64,000 bases of DNA from Microglena sp. YARC (GCA_022414725.1 CM039463.1:77592782-77656781); one strand, 5' to 3'. Counted from the stretch's first letter, positions 1 through 10,839 are shown. Numbers and translations: made by a program. Notes: a model not told the origin generated them from the sequence alone.

Positions 1-230
1 TGGAGTTGGGTTGGTGGGGTCGGGTTGGTTGGGTCGGATTGGTGGGGTCGGGTTGCTGGAGTTGGGTTGGTGAAGTTGGGTTGGTGAGGTCCGGTTACAG
101 GGGTCGGGTTGGTGGCGTCGGGTTGTTGGGGTTGGGTTGGTGGGGTCGAGGTAAGGGCGAGGGGTGTGAGATTGAGGGGGCAGGGGATAGAGGGTTGAGG
201 GGTTGAGGTTGAGAGTTGATGGGGACGAAT
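1..230. repeat. G-rich minisatellite
   Basis: Degenerate tandem repeat of a roughly 15-25 base GGGTTGG/GGTCGGG-type unit, strongly G/T biased on the plus strand. The short reading frames across it are low-complexity Gly/Trp/Val and are not coding. It runs to the window edge, so its full length is unknown. Confidence 0.8.
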
Positions 231-235
231 AGATG

Positions 236-306
236 AATTGGTGGATGGATGGATGGATGGATGGATGGATGGATGGATGGATGGACGGATGCATGCATGC
301 ATGCAT
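236..306. repeat. (GGAT)n microsatellite followed by (GCAT)n
   Basis: About twelve GGAT units are followed by alternating GCAT units. Diverged GGAT-type sequence continues to about 480. The minus-strand reading frames here consist of His/Pro/Ser repeats and are repeat artefacts. Confidence 0.9.
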
Positions 307-479
307 GAATTATATGGATGCATTGATGTATAACTCGCTGCATGGATGTATAAATGGGTACATGAGTGGATGCGTGGATGCATGGAAATAAGGGTGCACG
401 GATGGATGGGTGGAAGCGAGGTTGGAAGGGTGCATGGATGGATGGGTGGGAGCGCGGTTTATAATATGTATGAAAGGAT

Positions 480-2183
480 GGTTGACTGCAGAGCGAGTGG
501 ACGTGTGCATGTAGTGTACGCATATTACAAATGAAGTAAAATTCACTGCCTGATATCCTACGGAAAACTTTTGAACTAGAATCACCCAATGTTGCCACGG
601 AACTTAAGCGTTTTGATGCCTGACTCATGTGCCCTTCACCTTTTACTCTCCCTAACTTCCATCTTAACTCTGAAGAAAAAACTATGAAAAATGTAGAAGG
701 AATAAGGCAAGCAGCCTTGAGGTCTTCTCGTGGTGGCCTTCTCAAATGCTTGCCTTCGGTACCCAATTATCCTAGCCCTCCCTCGTGTCTGCTCCATCAC
801 GTCTAACCTGACCACTTTTATCTAAACTCATGACCCTCTAGAAACCATCTGCGAGCAAGTTCCAGCAGCTTCAATTACCTGCGGATTCGTTCCATGGATC
901 GAGCGAGCATCGTCTGCCGTGCGATTCGCCATGATTCACTGTTCCCCTTTCTCCTGGGGGAAAAGCTGACTCCAAGCTGTTACTACCAAAGGATAAAGAT
1001 CTCAAGGTCCTAGTGACAGGCTGCTGCAAGCGGTAGAGCAGAAGTGTGAAGCGCACTCGCGCGGCCAAGGAATTGAAAGAGTGAAAATCAGCCGATTGGA
1101 ATCAAATGATCAAAGTCATCGGGACACAGGCGAGGGCGAATTATACGTGCTACTCTCGCAATCGAATTTCGCTAGGCTGTCTGTCACGGGCATAGTCTGA
1201 GAGAAGAAGGCCAGGTGGCCAGATCAATCCACAGGTGGCTCCGCTTGCCTGTCCAGACCTGAGAGGCTGCAAGGGCCGTACTGTCATCTCCTCACGTGGC
1301 TCGTCTTGGGGTTTCGCTGGCGCGTTCGATTTCGAAGCAGTAAATAAGAAGATAACTGAAAATACTAGTAGTGAAAAGTGACCATTCTCAATGCTTGGAT
1401 GGAGAGGTAGTAGCAGCACAATACCTCGAAACCCAGCAGATGCTTTGGTTACCTCACTCGCTCATTGATGATGGTGCTCGCACTAGCCCTGGCGCCCTGA
1501 TGTGGCTCCAGCCTTAAAGTAAAGTTCTTCTTTGAACTTGGTTACATGGCTCCACTAAGTCTACTACTACTTGAACTTGGTTTCATGGCTCCAACCTTTC
1601 AGTCAAGTACCGAACACGCTGTACATAATGGCAATAATGTGTGATGGCAAATTGGCTCATTTCCCTTAAAAGGCGTCTCAGAAAAGAATAGCAAAAAATA
1701 CTTGGCAAAGGGGTCCATGGCTGGAACCAAGTCAGGTTGGGACTTGTAAACCAGGTGGCAAAGGGTCGTTTTGCTTGAGCCATATTTCCTTGTTACATGG
1801 AGTGAGTTCAAGTTCATAGAGTGTGTTACTTGGGTCTGGCAGTCTACCCAGACTTGCTGTAAAACCATGAAAAAAATCGGCACCTAGCCATTTTGAATCC
1901 ATGTAACAATTCAAATCAGGAGCAGAGGTGAAAATTGCTGGCTGGGGCCATATAACCAAATTCAAGTTCAAGTTCTATTAAAATCAAAACAATTCTAGAC
2001 TTTCATAAGGGGATGGATAGCAAGCACGTCATGAGTTCATGACCAGGTCCAAGATTCAAAACAATGTACTGCAGAGTACATTAGTAACCGTTATGTTGTA
2101 ACTTGGCAACGGCAAACCAGCTGGACCGGACTCAGGTTCAAGCCGAAACCGCTTTGGCTTCTTTCTGACGTATGAGCTATTGA
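480..2183. other. Intergenic, no gene recognised
   Basis: No reading frame here shows a recognisable domain. Two stretches (about 1544-1600 and 1905-1975) carry a motif that recurs in the window: a GGCTGAAGCCATGTAAC-like core joined to AAGTTCAAGTTC. It is also seen near 21808-21862, 44420-44460, 49455-49475, 51885-51910 and 53800-53850, which suggests fragments of an old dispersed repeat. Confidence 0.5.
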
Positions 2184-2965
2184 GCTCTGTCATGCTGCAG
2201 GCATTGGCCTGTATCGACCTCTTTTTCCGGGAGTTGATATAAGGAGCAGTGGCTTTTCGTCAGCTCCTTTCACCCCCTGCTTCTTCCTGAGGTGAGCTCT
2301 GCCATGCTGCAGGCATTGGCCTGTATCGACCTCTCTTTCCGGGAGTTGATATAAGGAGCAGTGGCTTTTCGTCAGCTCCTTTCACCCCCTGCTTCTTCCT
2401 GAGGTGAGCTCTGTCATGCTACAGGCATTGGCCTGTATCAACCTCTCTTTCCGGGAGTTGATATAAGGAGCAGTGGCTTTTCGTCAGCTCCTTCCACCCC
2501 CTGCTTCTTCCTGAGGTGAGCTCTGCCATGCTGCAGGCATTGGCCTGTATCGACCTTTTTTTCCGGGAGTTGATATAAGGAGCAGTGGCTTTTCGTCAGC
2601 TCCTTTCACCCCCTGCTTCTTCCTGAGGTGAGCTCTGCCATGCTGCAGGCATTGGCCTGTATCGACCTCTCTTTCCGGGAGCTGATATAAGGAGCAGTGG
2701 CTTTTCGTCAGCTCCTTTCACCCCTTGCTTCTTCCTGAGGTGAGCTCTGCCATGCTACAGGCATTGGCCTGTATCGACCTCTCTTTCCGGGAGCTGATAC
2801 AAGGAGCAGTGACTACTTGTCAAGTCTTTTCACCCCCTGCTTCTTTCTGAGATGAGCTCTGCCTTGCTGCAGGCATTGGCCTGTATCGGCCTCTCTCTCA
2901 AAGCCTTGATCCGAGGAGCAATGGCGCCACGTCAGCTCCTTCCATCACCCCCTCCTTCGTGTGCA
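2184..2965. repeat. 112-bp minisatellite, about 7 copies
   Basis: The string GAGCTCTGCCATGCTGCAGG recurs at 2184, 2294, 2406, 2518, 2630, 2742 and 2854, giving a 110-112 base period. Copies are about 95% alike at first, and the last one is diverged. Each unit contains CTGAGGTGAGC, which would match a splice donor consensus on the plus strand, but no host exon was identified. Confidence 0.95.
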
Positions 2966-3119
2966 ATGAGCTGCTTGATCCTTCTTGCGTGCTTACTACA
3001 CTTACCATGGTCACCTTCTTCATGTGCTCAACTTTGACGCACAGTACTCTGAACTCCGCTAATGCTGCAGACAGTGCCTTGTGGGTGTATCCATTTTGGT
3101 AGGTCTGGCTTGAGGGCCT

Positions 3120-4200
3120 GCTTTGTCCTGCTTGATCTTGCTTGATCTTGCTGAATTCTGCTTGAGGCTGTTTGATCCAACCCGATCCTGCTTGATCCTG
3201 CTTGATCCTGCTTGATCTTGCTTGATTCTGCTTGATCTTGCTTGATTCTGCTTGATCTTGCTTGATCCAGCTTGATCCTGCTTGATCCTGCTAAATTCTA
3301 CTTCAGGCTGTTTGATCCTGCTTGATCCGGCTTGATCCGGCTTGATCCTACTTGATCTTGCTTGATCCTACTTGATCCTACTTGATATTGCTTGATCCTA
3401 CTTGATCCTGCTTGATCCTGCTTGATCCTACTTGATCTTGCTTGATCCTACTTGATCCTGCTTGATCCTGCTTGATCCTACTTGATCTTGCTTGATCCTA
3501 CTTGATCTTGCTTGATCTTACTTGATCTTGCTTGATCCTACTTGATCTTGCTTAATCCTACTTGATCCTGCTTGATCTTGCTAAATTCTGCTTGAGGCTT
3601 CTTGACCCTACTTGATCCTGCTTGATCCTACTTGATCCTGCTTAATCCTGCTAAATTCTACTTCAGGCTGCTTGATCCTACTTGATCCTGCTTGATTCTT
3701 CTTGATCCTACTTGATCTTGCTTGATCCTGGTAAAGTCTACTTGAGGCTGCTTGATCCTACTTGATCTTGCTTGATTCTTCTTGATCCTACTTGATCTTG
3801 CTGATCCTGGTCAATTCTGCTTGAGGCTGCTTGATCCTACTTGATCCTGCTTGAGGCTGTTTGATCCTGGCTGATCCTTCTTGATCCAGCTTGATCCTGC
3901 TTGATCTTGCTTGAGGCTGCTTGAGGCTGCTTGATCCTGCTTAATCTTGCTGAATTCTGCTTGAGGATTCTTGATCCTACTTGATCCTGCTTGATCCTGC
4001 CTGATCCTTCTTGATCCTTCTTGATCAAGCTTGATCCTGCTTGATCTTGCTTGATCCTGCTAAATTCTGCTTGAGGCTTCTTGATCCAGCTTGATCCTAC
4101 TTGATCCTGCTAAGTTCTGCTTGAGGCTGCTTGGTCCATCTTGATCCTGCTTGATCCTCCTAAATTCTGCTTGAGGCTGTCTGATCTTGCTTGATCCTAC
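3120..4200. repeat. Decamer minisatellite CTTGATCCTG, about 1.1 kb
   Basis: A roughly 10-base unit (CTTGATCCTG, CTTGATCTTG, CTTGATCCTA) is repeated about one hundred times. Higher-order interruptions such as CTAAATTCTGCTTGAGGCTG recur every 60-130 bases. It ends about 35 bases beyond the 3' end of the fucosyltransferase gene and could lie in its 3' untranslated region. Confidence 0.95.
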
Positions 4201-4236
4201 TTGCGTATGCCCTCTGTCCAGCTCCTCTGGCAGGGC

Positions 4237-5439
4237 TCACTCCAGGAAGCGATGCGCATTGTCATAACCTCCCATGACTCTCTTCTTTATGAGCTCGTTC
4301 AGGCTGCTGGCATTGCACCCCACCCGCTCTTGGACTATGAAACTGGAGACAGACGACTGGTGGGAGCCGATGAACGCCCTCGCATGCTTACATATTTCCT
4401 GCTCGATGTACAGGTTGTGTGTAACGCTGCTCTTTTGTAACAAGCTGTTGGACAGGAAGGCGGGGAAGTTGACCGGCCATATATTGGCCTGCTGAAACAT
4501 AGCCAAGACGTGAGACAGGAGGGATGGTGTCGTGGCGAGGTACACAGCTGTTGTGTTCAGCCGCTGTAACATGGTCAAGGTCCGAGGGACAAGGTCTTCA
4601 TGTAGATTGAGAATTGTACATTTCAGTTCCTTGGCTCTGGTGAGGTTCCAGGTGGCGTTCTTGTCAAAGGGCTCCTTCCACTGAGAGAGACACTTGTCAG
4701 GAAAGGGGCGCACGTGTATAGCGACATAGTTCTTGTCCTTGGGTAGGAACATGGAGCTGAATTCCTCGGCCCACTTTGCGTACGTGGTGTTCCGCTTCAA
4801 ATTACAGGATGCTTCGAAGAAGGTGGTCTTGCAAAGGTCCTTAGGGTCGTCATTGTCCACCAAGGCCCTTGTGTTAGGAACTACCACCTCGTTTGCAAGG
4901 AGCCCAATGACCCGGTCTTTTGGGTCACCTGATAGTGTCTGCACAAGAGCGTCTAGATATCCGCGTGAGCAGTCAAATGGAGTAGCGAGCATCATCACCC
5001 AGGTAAAGTTCAACTTCAGATTCATGTACCGCGCATGTGGCGCCATGTAACTTTCTCGAAACGTCTTCTGAGCCATCCATGTTCTCTTGAAGTACAAGCT
5101 GGTGCCGACGGTACCATCCCAACCTCGTGCTTTCAACTCGGCTACCGAAATGACGCTATGGCGTTCTCCTAGTGCATCCCTGTCAAAAATCTCTTCAAAC
5201 GAGAAGAGGTGTTGCTCCCCGTTTTCCTTGTTTAAGTATAGGTTGAAGAACTGAGGCAAGATGACAGTACGGTTCATGAGACGGCCTAAAGTCAAAGCCT
5301 CCTTGAAAGTTGTGTACTGCACATTAGGGCCGAAGTACACGAAGGGGTACACAAATGTTTCCTCTGTCCCGTCCTCCCATGCCAGGCTGGACACTGCCGC
5401 CAAAAGTACAGCCAACACGATGAAGAACATCGACGCCAT
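4237..5439 (-). CDS. GDP-fucose protein O-fucosyltransferase-like protein (POFUT1-type), 400 aa, intronless
   Basis: Probably transfers fucose from GDP-fucose to Ser/Thr of secreted proteins in the ER. The ORF has an N-terminal signal peptide (residues 1-20, hydrophobic, ending SSLA). The N-terminal block FGPNVQYTTFKEALTLGRLM, followed by NRTVILPQF (about 36-64), matches the POFUT1 segment that begins FGNQ. The family H-x-R motif is IHVRP at 241-245 (H242, R244). The C-terminal block AFIGSHQSSVSSFIVQER (355-372) matches POFUT1 FIGNxxSSFxxFVxRER. Length (400 aa) fits the roughly 390 aa family norm. Several N-glycosylation sequons (N56, N144, N217, N261, N265, N295, N376) fit a lumenal enzyme. 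No KDEL-type tail is present. It has no intron, unlike its neighbours. The start is the first ATG, since the second (residue 4) would shorten the signal peptide. Substrate and exact subfamily are inferred. Confidence 0.85.
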   Translation of the reverse strand: MASMFFIVLAVLLAAVSSLAWEDGTEETFVYPFVYFGPNVQYTTFKEALTLGRLMNRTVILPQFFNLYLNKENGEQHLFSFEEIFDRDALGERHSVISVAELKARGWDGTVGTSLYFKRTWMAQKTFRESYMAPHARYMNLKLNFTWVMMLATPFDCSRGYLDALVQTLSGDPKDRVIGLLANEVVVPNTRALVDNDDPKDLCKTTFFEASCNLKRNTTYAKWAEEFSSMFLPKDKNYVAIHVRPFPDKCLSQWKEPFDKNATWNLTRAKELKCTILNLHEDLVPRTLTMLQRLNTTAVYLATTPSLLSHVLAMFQQANIWPVNFPAFLSNSLLQKSSVTHNLYIEQEICKHARAFIGSHQSSVSSFIVQERVGCNASSLNELIKKRVMGGYDNAHRFLE

Positions 5440-5511
5440 TTAGCTGCTAGCTGGTCAAGGGCCCCTGGTTGGAAGGTGACAGTTGAGGGCGCTCAATAAC
5501 TACATCAAGCA

Positions 5512-5559
5512 CAGTCTGTGTGTGTGTGTGTGTATGTGTGCGTGTGTGTGTGTGTGTGT

Positions 5560-5600
<41 letters not shown>

Positions 5601-5765
5601 TGTGTGCGAGCGTGTGTGCGTTTGTGAGTGTGTGCGAGCGTGTGTGCGTTTGTGCGTGTGTGTGTGCGTGTGTGTGTGCATGTGTGTGTGAGCGTGTGTG
5701 TGAGCGTGTGTGTGCATGTGTGTGTGTGTGTGTGTGTGCATGTGTGTGTGTGTGTGCGTGTGTGC
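5512..5765. repeat. (GT)n microsatellite with GC interruptions
   Basis: About 250 bases of GT/GTGC repeats begin some 70 bases upstream of the fucosyltransferase start codon, within its likely promoter. Long CA/GT tracts can adopt Z-DNA. No promoter element could be picked out. Confidence 0.95.
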
Positions 5766-5937
5766 GTAGGCCAGGGCCCGTGGGGCGCATGGGAGCAGCA
5801 GTTGAATTGTAGGGGTAGGTAGTAGGGGGTAGGCAGTAGGGGGTGTGTGCGTGTGTTTGTGTGTGTAGGCCGGGGCGTATGAGGCTCATGGGGCGCATGG
5901 GGACAGTATAATTGAAGGGTAGACATGTAGGGGGCAG

Positions 5938-5971
<34 letters not shown>

Positions 5972-6792
5972 GTGTGTGTGTGTGCGTGTGTGTGTGTGTG
6001 TGCGTGTGTGTGTGGTGGTGGTGGTGTGTGTGTGGGGGGGGGGGGGAGGGTGAGAGGATCCCCTACATGTCTGCTGCTGTGTCCATGCGCGGCCTACGCA
6101 CTCACGCAAGCACACACACACACACACCACTGCCTACCCCTGCATGTATACTGCTGCCCGGATGCGCCTCATGCGCCCTAGCCTACGCATGCACGCAAGC
6201 ACACACACCACTGCCTGCCCCTGCATGTATACTGCTGCCCCCATGCGCCTCATGCGCCCCGGCCTACACCCATCCCCCCCCCCCAGACCCACCCACACCC
6301 TACTGCCTACCCCCTACACGTCTACCCCTATATGTCTACATCTGTCCCCATGCGCCTCATCTGCCTCACGTGCTCCGGCCTACACCCACCCACCCGCTCC
6401 CACCCACACCCTACTGCCTACCCCCTACACATCTACCCCTACATGTCTACATCTGTCCCCATGCGCGTCATGCGCCTCACGTGCTCCGGCCTACACCCAC
6501 CCACCCACACCCATCCACATCCAACTGCCTACCCTCTACATCTCTACCCCTACATGTCTACTGCTTCCCCCATGCGAGTCATGCGCCCAGGTCTACACGC
6601 ACACACACACACACACACACATACACACGCAGCCTACATCTCTACCACTACATGTCTACTGCTGCCCCCATGCGCGTCATGCGCCCAGGTCTACGCGCGC
6701 ACACACATACACACACACACATACACACGCAGCCTACATCTCTACTACTACATGTCTACTGCTGCCCCCATGCGCGTCATGCGCCCAGGTCT

Positions 6793-6854
<62 letters not shown>

Positions 6855-7615
6855 CCTACATCTCTACCACTACATGTCTACTGCTGCCCACATGCGTGTC
6901 ATGCGCCCGGGTCTACGCACACACACACACACATATACACACACAGCCTACATCTCTACCCCTACATGTCTACTGCTGTCCCCATGCGCCCCATGCGCCA
7001 AGCCTACACACACACACAACTGCCTACCCCACACTGCATATCCCCTACATGTTTACACAAACATATCTACTGCTGCCCCCATGCGCCCCCATGCGCCAAG
7101 CCTACACACACACACTACTGCCTACCCCATACTGCATATCCCCTACATGTTTACCCCTACATGTCTACTGTTGTCCCCATGCGCCCCAGCCTACACACAC
7201 AAACACACACACACACTACTGCCTACCCCATACTGCATATCCCCTACATGTTTACCCCTACATGTCTACTGCTGCCCCCATGCGCCCCATGCGCCAAGCC
7301 TACACACACACACTACTGCCTACCCCATACTGCATATCCCCTACATGTTTATTTAAACATGTTTACTGCTGCCCCCATGCGCCTCATGCGCCCATTTCTA
7401 CACACACACATACACACACCCTGCATCTCTACCCCTGCCCCCATGCGCCCCATGTGCCCCAGCATACACAAACATACACACACCACTGCCTACCCCATAC
7501 TGCCTATCCCTACATGTCTACTGCTATCCCCTTGCTCCCCATGTGCCTCGGTCTACACACACACACACACACACACGCACATACACAGTACTGCCTACTG
7601 CGTACTGCCAACCTA
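5766..7615. repeat. Compound minisatellite with (CA)n cores and a strand switch at about 6050
   Basis: From about 6060 to 7615 a 90-110 base unit is repeated some 14 times, built from CTACATGTCTACTGCTGCCC, CCATGCGCCTCATGCGCCC and a (CA)n run. From 5766 to 5935 two units of the same family occur in reverse complement (GGGGCGCATGGGGACAGTA and similar). The polarity changes at a (GT)n/poly-G tract at 5938-6047. Three overlapping frames of 447-490 codons cross the right half only because the repeat lacks stops, and they are not genes. Confidence 0.93.
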
Positions 7616-9120
7616 AAGATCCTGGTCGATGCTTACGTCTACATTAGATCCTGCACTTCAACGATCCAAGTGTAGCCATGTCCTTGACTTCAACCTCTTA
7701 CTGGCTGTTTAATTCTGCTTCAGGAGGCCTATGTTGAATAGCTATAATGTGGTTGATCTCGGCAATTGAAAGAAGGGGATACTGAAGAGAGGAATGATGT
7801 CCATAAGTGCAAGGCAGGACGAGATAGACAAGTACTAAGCGCGTGTAGCAAGCGAGACAAAAAACGCTTTAGCAGTCGCGGGCAAGGCACGGGGCGAAAA
7901 GTTGAGAAACTTGATCTGCTGACTGCGAGAAAGGGCGAGGAGCAGGTCCCTGGCGAGGGGGGAGGCCGGGAGTTTCGAAAGTAGTGGAGTAAGTAGCTAC
8001 TCGTAGCGGAATAAGCTACAACGTCAACTTTTGCGAAGGATCTTGGCCGTTGCGATGCTGATACCTCTAGTCATGCGCGCTCCAACTATGAGCCAAGTGT
8101 TTGGTTGCGGAGGTGCCCGGGATCGTTCAAACAGCGGGAGAGACGGAGAGAGACCGAGACAGAGAGACACGGGTTGAACTTGGGGGGTCCAGCCCAGGGC
8201 AGGGGAGGCTAAAGCGAAAAAGATCGAGAAGCTTTCAGCGTACCTGTGCCTGCTTGCAAATCCTTTCAGACAACAGTTACACGAACAGTTCAAATGCTCG
8301 CTGCTCGAATCGCCTTTCGTGCAGCGAGCATTGGTCGAGGCTATTCCCTGCTCCCTGCTCCGTTGCGCTGTCATGGGAGTGTTATGACGTGGAACCCATG
8401 TGGACTGAACCCTGATAAGGCTAAATTCTGACGGAACCAATCGAATTCCCTCACTTGACGGGACATACCTCATACCTCAGGGACGTACCTTCCTGTTCCG
8501 TTGCTTGGCAACAAATCAGCGTCTGTTATCATGGAACATTCTACGACACACAGTGTGTGTATCCATTTAACATATTGTCGTCAGTTTGCTCTGGTACATG
8601 AGGAAAACGATCCTTGTATCAAACATAAAAAAAACTCGTGCTCCCTGCTGTAAAAATGGATGGTAGGCAGATTGTGCTGCTGTCCTGTCTCGGCAATGTT
8701 TTGCTGAGTTTATGTAACGAACCCTCTCTTTTTCTCTCTCTCTGGTAAACGGCGTTAGCGATCAAGCCACACAGTACTAAAAAACATTAGGAACAAGTCA
8801 TCTAGTCAACCCTATTATAGAGAAAGTTAAGTAAGCCATCTAACTAAGATCGAGTGAGAGAAGAGGGGGGGGGGGGGGTCCCTCCAGAGAAAACCAATAC
8901 ATCTCAAAAATCGAAATAACCTTTTAAAAGGCACAGTTCCAGCCCAGAAAAGAAGCTAAATATCGAAGCATTACAAAAAAATATAGGCAAACTGAGCGCT
9001 AAGTTACTAGTTGCTGTAATCGTCTTCCTATGTGTCTACGTCTAAGACGCCTTAGATGTCTGCCCTCCAGCCTGACCTGTCTTGGGCCTGTAGGTGCCAA
9101 CCTTCATGCATGTTTGTGGC
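7616..9120. other. Intergenic, no gene recognised
   Basis: This is mixed-complexity sequence with a G12 run near 8867. The 149-codon minus frame at 8024-8473 has no recognisable motif and low-complexity Ser/Arg/Pro composition. I see no RNA gene or element. Confidence 0.4.
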
Positions 9121-9123
9121 TTC

Positions 9124-9171
<48 letters not shown>

Positions 9172-9385
9172 AGACACACATGCATGTGTTCAACATCCAT
9201 GGTAGGGTGTGGGGGTAGGGCGTGGTTGCGTGTGTGTATGTGCGTGGGAGGGGGGGGGGGGGGGAAGGGTAGACACACATGCATGTGCTGAATTCATTCA
9301 TGGTAGGGTGTGGGGGTAGGGTGCGGGTGTGCAGTGTGAGAGTAGGGTGTGTGTGTTTGTGGGGGGGGGGGGGGGGGGGGTAAAT
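9121..9385. repeat. G-rich tandem repeat with long poly-G tracts
   Basis: About three units of roughly 110 bases combine (GT)n, a G15-35 run, TAGACACACATGCATGTG and CATGGTAGGGTGTGGGGGTA. A reverse-complement unit of the same family lies at 11845-11975 inside intron 2 of the EF-Ts gene, so the two form a distant inverted pair. Confidence 0.88.
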
Positions 9386-9465
9386 GAGTCCCTCAGGGTG
9401 TAAATGATGGCCTGTCCTCCTTGCCTCGGTTGTCCCTCAGCAAGGGGTGTGAGTTGCAAAGAGCA

Positions 9466-9800
9466 TTCGATTGATGATGCGCGAGTCATGATTCATGATT
9501 CATGACTAGCGCATCACATTTGATTCATGATGCGCGAGTCGTGATTCATGATTCATGACTAGCGCATCACATTTGATTGATGATGCGCGAGTCATGATTC
9601 ATGATTCATGACTAGCGCATCACATTTGATTCATGATGCCATGTGCCATAAAGGTGCCTGCCGCCACGGTGTTGGCCTCAAAGGTGGCAGACGTTCCAAC
9701 CACCCAGAAAATGTCACTGGCCCGCGCATCGTCATGATTCATGACTAGCGCATCACATTTGATTCATGATGCGCGAGTCATGATTCATGATGCGCGAGAC
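9466..9800. repeat. Tandem palindromic (hairpin) repeat
   Basis: The arms TGATGCGCGAGTCATGA and TCATGACTAGCGCATCA are reverse complements with a single mismatch over 17 bases and an 8-9 base spacer. The roughly 68-base unit containing this hairpin occurs three times in a row, with further partial copies at 9730-9800. It overlaps the 3' end of the LINE remnant and surrounds the fragment at 9627-9733. Confidence 0.9.
9627..9733 (-). pseudogene. Possible ice-binding protein (DUF3494-like) fragment
   Basis: The minus-strand translation contains ASDIFWVVGTSATFEANTVA and then AGTFMAHGI. This resembles the DUF3494 ice-binding repeat (pattern xNVFWxVxxSATxGTxxxxxGxILA). Only about 35 residues are present, bounded on both sides by the palindromic repeat, with a stop soon after. 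If correct it is a captured or relict exon fragment of a cold-adaptation gene. The resemblance is short and made by eye. Confidence 0.45.
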
Positions 9801-10043
9801 AGGTCGCTTTTCTATGTGTCCTAGGAACCTCAGTCTATTTTCTCTAATGATGCTGGGAATATCCCTGTGGTTGCATCTTCGTCTAATGTCCTCATTCCTA
9901 ACTCTGCCTGCTCGGCTAATGTTCAACGACATGCGTAGACACTCATGGAGTGCCACGCCAAGTCGTTGAATCAGGGGTTCTGAGAGAGCCCATGCCTGGC
10001 TCCCGTACAAGAGGGTGGATGGTATGATAGCTTTGAACACCAC
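9753..10043 (-). mobile_element. LINE (non-LTR retrotransposon) reverse transcriptase C-terminal remnant
   Basis: The 96-codon minus frame contains LLYGSQAWAL, then HECLRMSLNISRAGRVRNED and later NRLRFLGHIEKRP. This order (LLYGxExW, CLRxI, RxxNEx, RRLRWLGHxxRxP) is characteristic of the region after the RT domain of non-LTR retrotransposon ORF2 proteins. No RT catalytic core remains, so this is a 5'-truncated dead copy. Its last residues read into the palindromic repeat. Confidence 0.8.
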
Positions 10044-10071
10044 TAATCAGCCAAAGCTAATGTAACCTAGT

Positions 10072-10185
10072 TTAGTTTTTTAGTTGTGAGAGGATTTCCA
10101 CCCTAGGAGGTGGGTCTCCCGACACAAACCAGCGACACCGAGGATCCAGTTCGAATGGCGTTGCCACTCCTACACAAGAGTTTGT
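10072..10185 (-). mobile_element. A-tailed short retroposon, family SINE-A (copy 1)
   Basis: The family 3' end, read in its own orientation, is TCCTGGGGTGAAAGTCCTTT, then CACAAC and an oligo-A tail. A short stem (GTGAAAG/CTTTCAC) lies directly before the A tail. Copies occur at 10072-10185 (-), about 16841-16925 (-, degenerate), 18602-18830 (-), 42785-42910 (-), 49575-49740 (+) and 50895-51000 (+). The oligo-A tail and end-heavy truncation point to LINE-mobilised retroposition. Confidence 0.75.
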
Positions 10186-10349
10186 CTGGAAGTTGGCAGT
10201 TTCCCCTGTCAAGAAAGCGGTGTATGGATGAAGCGCCGTATGGAAGAGGGACAAGTGCGACAGGGGTTTCGGTTTAGCATCATGCTGGCAACGTCCAAAA
10301 CCAATGGGTCGGCAGCATTGAATCTCCAGGGAAGGAAACTTCCCCTGTT

Positions 10350-10552
10350 TAGAACTGTTGACTGGCTCAATGGTTGAGTTCGTTGAAATCAGGCAGAGGG
10401 TGCGGGGTTCGAATCCCTACGGGTGCGCCTTAGTGTTCGCGGTCGCTGTCAACCGCCATGGTAGCACTGTCCAGGTAAAGTAGCAGCCCGTTCTCTACCG
10501 CCTTAAGACAGGGATCCCTTAATCCCACGCCCCACCAGGCGTTATCATTACT
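10350..10552 (+). mobile_element. tRNA-derived SINE, family SINE-T (copy 1)
   Basis: A tRNA-like head carries an A-box-like GGCTCAATGG and a good B box GGTTCGAATCCC. A shared non-tRNA body follows (CGCTGTCAACCGCCATGGTA, then CCAGGTAAAGTAGCAGCCC) and the element ends at GCGTTATCATTACT. The same body occurs at 10631-10828 (-), 24196-24402 (+) and 41808-42010 (+), which marks it as a retroposon family and not a tRNA gene. Confidence 0.85.
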
Positions 10553-10630
10553 AGTCACATGGTGACCGTTCGCCCTAGAGGACTCCTGCTCAGCAGATGG
10601 AGCCCATGTCTCTGCTCCTGCGGCCTGGTC

Positions 10631-10828
10631 ATGATAACGCCTGGTGGGGCGAGGTGTTAAGGGAACCCATCGTACGCGGGTAGGGAGCGGTCTTTACCTC
10701 AACTGGACAAGCTACCATCGCGGTTGACAACGACCTGCAACGCCAAGAGCGACATAAGGGGGAATCGAACCCCCGACTCTTCATCCTCAAAGTGATTTGG
10801 TCAACCACTAGACCAATGTATATCACTG
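10631..10828 (-). mobile_element. tRNA-derived SINE, family SINE-T (copy 2, inverted)
   Basis: Read on the minus strand it has a near-canonical A box (TGGTCTAGTGG) and B box (GGTTCGATTCC), then the family body and terminal GGCGTTATCAT. It lies tail to tail with copy 1 across a 78-base spacer, forming a 200-base-arm inverted repeat immediately downstream of the EF-Ts stop codon region. Confidence 0.87.
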
Positions 10829-10839
10829 AAAGGGGCTCC

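Noticed and set aside
95..766. 223-codon minus-strand frame
   Set aside because: Mostly translation of the (GGAT)n and G-rich repeats. The first part has no recognisable motif.
2852..3037. Plus-strand frame over the last 112-bp repeat copy
   Set aside because: It is the reading of a diverged repeat unit and its neighbour. The preceding copies do not share the open frame.
5938..7675. Three overlapping plus-strand frames of 447-490 codons
   Set aside because: They are the three phases of one CA/CTACATGT minisatellite whose unit lacks stops. Composition is Thr/His/Pro/Tyr repeat with no domain.
8024..8473. 149-codon minus-strand frame
   Set aside because: No domain, low-complexity Ser/Arg/Pro composition and no splice partners.
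10360..10435. tRNA gene
   Set aside because: Good B box, but the same tRNA-unrelated tail follows in four dispersed copies and the cloverleaf is not convincing, so it was called a SINE.
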